Assembly (NCBI GenBank): GCA_041645035.1
Contig: JBAZQU010000026.1
Location: 1-15,013 of the forward strand
Origin: 2-02-FULL-48-14 sp041645035
GTDB lineage: Bacteria > Patescibacteriota > Gracilibacteria > UBA1369 > 2-02-FULL-48-14
Direction: 5' to 3'
Length of the DNA: 15,013 nucleotides
Shown: positions 11,535 to 15,013 of the stretch, piece by piece
Layout of the letters: each line of letters opens with the position of its first letter
How positions within the stretch are numbered: the first letter of the stretch is position 1
Made by a program: the position numbers and the translations under genes
Notes under the pieces: model-generated
The model's database searches: none
Seen by the model: the letters and a program-made list of their open reading frames with translations, nothing else
Told to the model about the DNA's origin: nothing

Positions 11535-13235
11535 ATGAAGCTAACAAACTTACTTCTTCTAGGAGAATTAGCACTAGCAGGATGCCCACAAGATCCGGAG
11601 GGCAACCATATATTTGTTGGCAGAGATGATACGGACAGCGCAGACACCTCTAACCCGGATTCAGATTCAGATTCGAATGGAAGCTGCGATATGACGCTCA
11701 CGCCGGGAGAGGATGGCGAATCTGTTACATGGAGGGTTGAAGGCGATTCCGGTTCATCGGTGCAAGTCATCACCTCTTGGTATGGTGGTTTGGTAAAAAG
11801 GATATCTGATGTAGATGGTGACGAAAAAAGCGGGATTGTGGACTGGTTCCCGCACGAAATGGAAGGACACAGCATTCAAGAAGCTATAGTGGCAAATGGA
11901 GGTGTTTTGGAAACAAACGTTGAGGTTAAGGTCATTTCACCGGACGGCGAAACTTTATGCCAAGCGGCAGTAGACATGCCTTTCGCTACAAATTTGGTAA
12001 TGCCGGCAGGGATGGCCCTGCCAACACACATTAGTTTTGAACCTGAGTTTGCGGAATTAATGGGAACGTCTTTTGACGACCACTTTGGGCTACAAATAAT
12101 AAAGCCAATGGACCAAACCGATTCTACGGCATGGGTGGTGGTGGTTGACCTTGTCACGAGGGATGTCCTGGAAATGTATATCTTGACTGATGCGGAGTCT
12201 CAAATTGCTTCTGCACATTTTTGGAATGGCAGATTGGTGGTGATGTCAAATGCTTACCCAAATATAGTCCCCTCTGAACTACTCACGTACGACAGAGCCT
12301 ACAAGGAGGGCGATGCCCCATTAACTCATTACAGCACGGAAGGTTCAGGCTATAACTACCATCACAGATTTTTCCTTCAAGAGAACGGCGAAAGACTACA
12401 GCTCAATGGGCTCGACTGGAGCAACCCCGGAGCGCTCCTCGAGGAGGAAAACGGTAAATCAATAGTAGCAGATCTCGATCCGAAAACCTGGCAACTGAGC
12501 AATGCAAGTACCATATTTGAAGGAACAGATATTCTCAGTAATGAAGCTAATTATTTCAATTCAACGTCACTTTCACCGACTGGCTCTGATGGGACGCATT
12601 TTAGAGTAGATACTTGCTCTCCAGTCGTTTCACAGGACGCATATTTTGTAGCAATAAATGAAGATGATGAAGTGTCTCTTATTTTTAGACGGGAAAACCA
12701 TGGAACTGGATTCAATGACGATGATATAAGGGTAAAGTTCCCATCTGCAATACTAGTCGATTTACCGGATGGTCCAAATGGCGAACCACCAATAGATTTT
12801 ATTCACGACGCACAGGTTAGGAAAAAGTCTCAAGATGAGGAGGGCGATAACTATATGGTTACTGTCTTTAACTTGGTTGTAACCACCGCCAAATATGGAT
12901 ACACAAGAATTGATACTTATGATTTAAGGGTCCCATTTTCAGGCGAACCAACCGTTACGCAGATAAGCGCGTCCATTTTACCGGAAGATGGAAGATCAAA
13001 TGGAAGTGTGGCCAGTACAGATGGGACCGCTATTACCGGCGCCATGCTCGGATATGACAATGGCAGCACATACTGGGTAAATTCTGGGACCGGAGACGTC
13101 ATAGGTGAAGCTACCTCACCGGAGCAAACCACATACTACTACTTGTTACTTGAGACAGACCCATGGGCACGGGCGGGGTTCGAAGGAACCACCCAAACCT
13201 ATGACATGGAGGGGATAGTGGATTTGTTGAATTAA
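11535..13235 (+). CDS. Large secreted lipoprotein with acidic linker
   Basis: A 566-residue predicted lipoprotein. The short signal MKLTNLLLLGELALAGC has lipobox LAGC (Cys17), though a Glu interrupts its hydrophobic core. A low-complexity acidic linker (DDTDSADTSNPDSDSDSNGS, 31-50) probably spaces the protein from the membrane. Residues 51-145 look like an Ig-type beta domain closed by Cys51 and Cys142. The rest is beta-rich, with repeated 'W/Y..N/G..L..' segments, HYSTEGSGYNYHHRFFLQ and SIVADLDPKTWQL, which suggest a beta-propeller; a weak likeness to arylsulfotransferase-type propellers is only a guess. Asp/Thr/Ser-rich lipoprotein linkers of this kind are common in myxobacteria-like lineages, so transfer is possible. 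A promoter lies directly upstream. Function unknown. Confidence 0.8.
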   Translation: MKLTNLLLLGELALAGCPQDPEGNHIFVGRDDTDSADTSNPDSDSDSNGSCDMTLTPGEDGESVTWRVEGDSGSSVQVITSWYGGLVKRISDVDGDEKSGIVDWFPHEMEGHSIQEAIVANGGVLETNVEVKVISPDGETLCQAAVDMPFATNLVMPAGMALPTHISFEPEFAELMGTSFDDHFGLQIIKPMDQTDSTAWVVVVDLVTRDVLEMYILTDAESQIASAHFWNGRLVVMSNAYPNIVPSELLTYDRAYKEGDAPLTHYSTEGSGYNYHHRFFLQENGERLQLNGLDWSNPGALLEEENGKSIVADLDPKTWQLSNASTIFEGTDILSNEANYFNSTSLSPTGSDGTHFRVDTCSPVVSQDAYFVAINEDDEVSLIFRRENHGTGFNDDDIRVKFPSAILVDLPDGPNGEPPIDFIHDAQVRKKSQDEEGDNYMVTVFNLVVTTAKYGYTRIDTYDLRVPFSGEPTVTQISASILPEDGRSNGSVASTDGTAITGAMLGYDNGSTYWVNSGTGDVIGEATSPEQTTYYYLLLETDPWARAGFEGTTQTYDMEGIVDLLN

Positions 13236-13265
13236 ATCCAGATGGAACCTTTTCTGTACTTTTGC

Positions 13266-13271
13266 TAAAGT
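13266..13271 (+). promoter_or_regulatory. -10 box inside a small hairpin, before ribbon copy 2
   Basis: TAAAGT (13266-13271) ends 6 nt before the ATG. It sits in GTACTTT-TGCT-AAAGTAC, a perfect 7-bp inverted repeat at about 13255-13273. The same hexamer serves as candidate -10 at 4113, ahead of the operon that contains copy 1. Confidence 0.4.
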
Positions 13272-13277
13272 ACGCGC

Positions 13278-14879
13278 ATGGAACAAGCCTTGTGTGCAAG
13301 GATGGGTATACCTTGGAATCCAACCAAAGATTCAACGGAAAAGTTTCGCAGTCTGATGGCGACTCGAAATGAGTGGCAGCTTTATAAAAGAAAATGCGAT
13401 CATACGGGTCAAGAAATTATTAGCGCCTATCCCGCGGACGCGCCTTTCCCCGTATATTCAAATGCGGTTTGGTGGGGAGATGCCTGGGACGCGTTGGATT
13501 ACGGAAAACCCTTCGACTTTGACAGACTCTTCTTCGAACAATTCGCCGAGCTGCAAAAAGCGGTTCCTCGGGAAGGAACTTCGATTGTGAATTCCGAAAA
13601 CTGTGACTACAACAGCCACATAAGGGAATCGCGAAATTGCTACCTAAATTCGCTCATGGTGAAGTGTGAAGACGTTATGTACTCCTATTGGATGGTCGGC
13701 ACTAAAAATACCCTCGACTCCCTCCACACCCACCAAAGCACACTTTGTTATTGGTGCCATGACGTCACGAATGGCTATAACTGCATCATGCTCGAAGCTT
13801 CAAAAGACTGCAACGATTGTTATTTTTCTTTTGAATTGAGAGGCTGCCACAACTGCATTTTTTCAAACAATCTGAATAATAAAAATTACTACGCCTTCAA
13901 CAAACTCTGCACCCCGGAAGAATTTGAAAAACTTAAAAATACTTACATAAACGGCTCATGGAAATCGTGGCAAGAAGGCTACAAAATGTTCATGGAAATT
14001 CGCAAAAAAGCACTGCATCGGCACGCGCGCCTCATCAACTGTGAAAACTGCACGGGCGATCACTTATTTGATTGTCGAAACTGCTTCACTTGTTTCGATT
14101 CGGACAACAGCGAAGACTGCGTGAACGCCATTTCGGCTTCACAGGGCAAAGACATCATTAACTCCTACTCCGCGGGTTGGACGGGTTGCGAAATGGTTTA
14201 CAACAGTTGCGTAACAAGAGGAAGCATCGATATCGCCTACTGCACTTACACGTGGTGGTCAAACAATTTGAGATATTGCGACAGCTGCTCCTCTTCCAAA
14301 AACTGTTTTGGCTGCATAGGACTCAAGCACAAAGAATATTGCATTCTCAATAAACAGTATTCAAAAAAAGAATATGAAGCATTGTTGCCTCGCGTTATCG
14401 CGCACATGGAACAGACCGGCGAATGGGGACAATTTTTTCCAAAAACGCTTTATGTTTTTGCCTACAACGAATCGGCGGCAAACGATTATTACCCGCTAAG
14501 CAAAGAAGAGGCGCTGGCGAAAGGCTACAAGTGGCGTGAAGTGGACCAGAGAGAATATCAGGCCGCGAGTTTGAAAGAATTGCCTGATCAAATTGCTGAC
14601 GTGCCGGACGATTTTAATAAAGAAATTCTTGCTTGTTCACAGTGCGGCAAAAATTATCGGATCATTCTCAACGAACTCGCGTTTTATAAAAGGATGGAGC
14701 TGCCTCTCCCCCGCGAATGCCCCTCTTGCAGGCATAAAGATCGCTACGCTTTAAGGAATCCCTGCATATTAAACGACATAACGTGCAAGACGTGCGGCAA
14801 AAATGTCAGAAGCACTTACCCGGCAAACAGCGCGGAAGAAGTCCTCTGCAACGAGTGTTATTTGTCGAAGATAGACTAA
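13278..14879 (+). CDS. Large Cys-rich zinc-ribbon protein (copy 2, N-terminal ribbon missing)
   Basis: A 533-residue paralog of the protein at 5225-6904. Similarity starts at RNEWQLYKRKC (30-40; copy 1 has RNERNLYKRKC) and continues through YPADAPFPVYSNAVWWGDAW, the Cys-pair core (CENCTGD, CRNCFTCF, SEDCVN) and KNCFGCIGLKHKEYCILNKQ (341-360) to the C-terminal ribbon: C453-x2-C456, ILNELAFY, CPSCR (481-485), C503-x2-C506 and C524-x2-C527. The first 29 residues (MEQALCARMGIPWNP...) do not match copy 1, so the C-x2-C/CPDCR ribbon is absent. The core half around 188-222 is also changed, with HNCIFSNNLNNKNYYAFNK where copy 1 has the C-x-GL motif. The start is uncertain and may be a chance ATG after a 5' truncation. 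Role unknown; metal binding inferred. Confidence 0.78.
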   Translation: MEQALCARMGIPWNPTKDSTEKFRSLMATRNEWQLYKRKCDHTGQEIISAYPADAPFPVYSNAVWWGDAWDALDYGKPFDFDRLFFEQFAELQKAVPREGTSIVNSENCDYNSHIRESRNCYLNSLMVKCEDVMYSYWMVGTKNTLDSLHTHQSTLCYWCHDVTNGYNCIMLEASKDCNDCYFSFELRGCHNCIFSNNLNNKNYYAFNKLCTPEEFEKLKNTYINGSWKSWQEGYKMFMEIRKKALHRHARLINCENCTGDHLFDCRNCFTCFDSDNSEDCVNAISASQGKDIINSYSAGWTGCEMVYNSCVTRGSIDIAYCTYTWWSNNLRYCDSCSSSKNCFGCIGLKHKEYCILNKQYSKKEYEALLPRVIAHMEQTGEWGQFFPKTLYVFAYNESAANDYYPLSKEEALAKGYKWREVDQREYQAASLKELPDQIADVPDDFNKEILACSQCGKNYRIILNELAFYKRMELPLPRECPSCRHKDRYALRNPCILNDITCKTCGKNVRSTYPANSAEEVLCNECYLSKID

Positions 14880-14894
14880 AGTGCAAATGAACCT

Positions 14895-14914
14895 CCCCGA
14901 GCTTACGCTCGGGG
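14895..14914. repeat. Perfect palindrome: IS200-type end or terminator
   Basis: CCCCGAGC (14895-14902) and GCTCGGGG (14907-14914) form an 8-bp stem with loop TTAC. It lies between copy 2 and the transposase stop. IS200/IS605 elements carry such subterminal palindromes just outside tnpA, which this position fits. Only three T follow on the plus strand, so it is a poor terminator for copy 2. Confidence 0.6.
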
Positions 14915-14916
14915 TT

Positions 14917-15013
14917 TCAACCTAATTCAAGCTGCGCTTGGCCCGCATCTTCTTCTCCCTGTCTCTGAATGTACCTTCGAATGATGTCTTCATTGATCCC
15001 AACCGTGGAGGCA
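14917..15013 (-). CDS. C-terminus of a probable IS200-type Y1 transposase (partial)
   Basis: The minus-strand frame entering from the window's right edge encodes 31 residues, ASTVGINEDIIRRYIQRQG followed by EEDAGQAQLELG, then TGA at 14917. The 'STVG.NE..IR.YI..Q' ending is typical of the final helix of IS200/IS605 TnpA (Y1 HUH transposase), which cuts and joins single-stranded DNA at hairpin-containing ends. The catalytic HUH and Tyr are beyond the window. The palindrome at 14895-14914 would be the element's right end. The identification rests on a short tail, so it is moderate. Confidence 0.62.
   Translation of the reverse strand, partial: ASTVGINEDIIRRYIQRQGEEDAGQAQLELG

Noticed and set aside
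11462..11875. A 137-codon minus-strand frame over the start of the large lipoprotein
   Set aside because: The plus strand has a promoter, signal peptide and lipobox. The antisense frame is low-complexity Ser/Pro.
13278..13370. The alternative frame at the start of copy 2 reads VCKDGYTLES, resembling the 'CPDGFYL' repeats at 10750
   Set aside because: Only one unit is present, the Cys-Tyr partner is absent and the DNA is not similar, so I treat it as coincidence.
1..15013. UGA recoding to glycine, as in some CPR lineages
   Set aside because: gmk, the methyltransferase, the MFS gene and others end naturally at TGA, and none needs TGA read as an amino acid.

Overview
The window looks like bacterial chromosome from a small-genome lineage of the Candidate Phyla Radiation (Patescibacteria, possibly Peregrinibacteria-like). 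This is inference. It rests on start codons that mostly lack a Shine-Dalgarno sequence, several -10 boxes 6-8 nt before the start codon (apparently leaderless mRNAs), a TRM11-like methyltransferase with the 'DRP..DA..G.LPPKLAQ'-type signature, large cysteine-rich zinc-ribbon proteins, and many toxin-antitoxin genes. TGA is used as a stop, so this is not a lineage that recodes UGA. Housekeeping genes (gmk, ssb, the methyltransferase) look GC-richer than the accessory genes between them.

Layout. 1-74: tRNA-Gln(CUG), minus strand. 153-731: Phd/YefM-RelE module (minus) with a palindromic operator over its promoter. 740-1321: gmk (minus, apparently leaderless). About 1384-1726: divergently transcribed, gene-free stretch that folds into a series of hairpins ending in a T-run; best explained as an unidentified structured noncoding RNA. 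1874-2104: short antitoxin-like gene and a truncated toxin, just downstream of ssb (2140-2592, minus). 2721-3926: TRM11-like RNA methyltransferase (plus), followed by tRNA-Asn(GUU) with a clear promoter and terminator. 4145-6904: AT-rich plus-strand operon of two small proteins, a caspase-fold (C25/CHAT-like) protease with a visible His/Cys pair, and a 559-residue Cys-rich double zinc-ribbon protein. 7006-8109: lipoprotein. 8196-8656: HicBA. 8715-8897: GNAT acetyltransferase remnant. 8860-10101: MFS transporter. 10188-10689: AbrB-RelE/ParE module. 10750-11414: membrane protein with Cys repeats, broken by a frameshift. 11535-13235: large secreted lipoprotein. 13278-14879: second Cys-rich zinc-ribbon protein, lacking the N-terminal ribbon. 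14917-15013: 3' end of a probable IS200-type Y1 transposase (minus), preceded by a perfect palindrome.

How it fits together. The core genes (gmk, ssb, methyltransferase, tRNAs) are separated by accessory material: four toxin-antitoxin loci (one decayed), an acetyltransferase remnant, a frameshifted surface protein and an IS end. This is the look of an island of gene gain and loss. The two most interesting items are (1) the protease operon, which may pair a caspase-like protease with a Cys-rich ribbon protein whose paralog lies 6.4 kb downstream, and (2) the structured RNA locus beside gmk.
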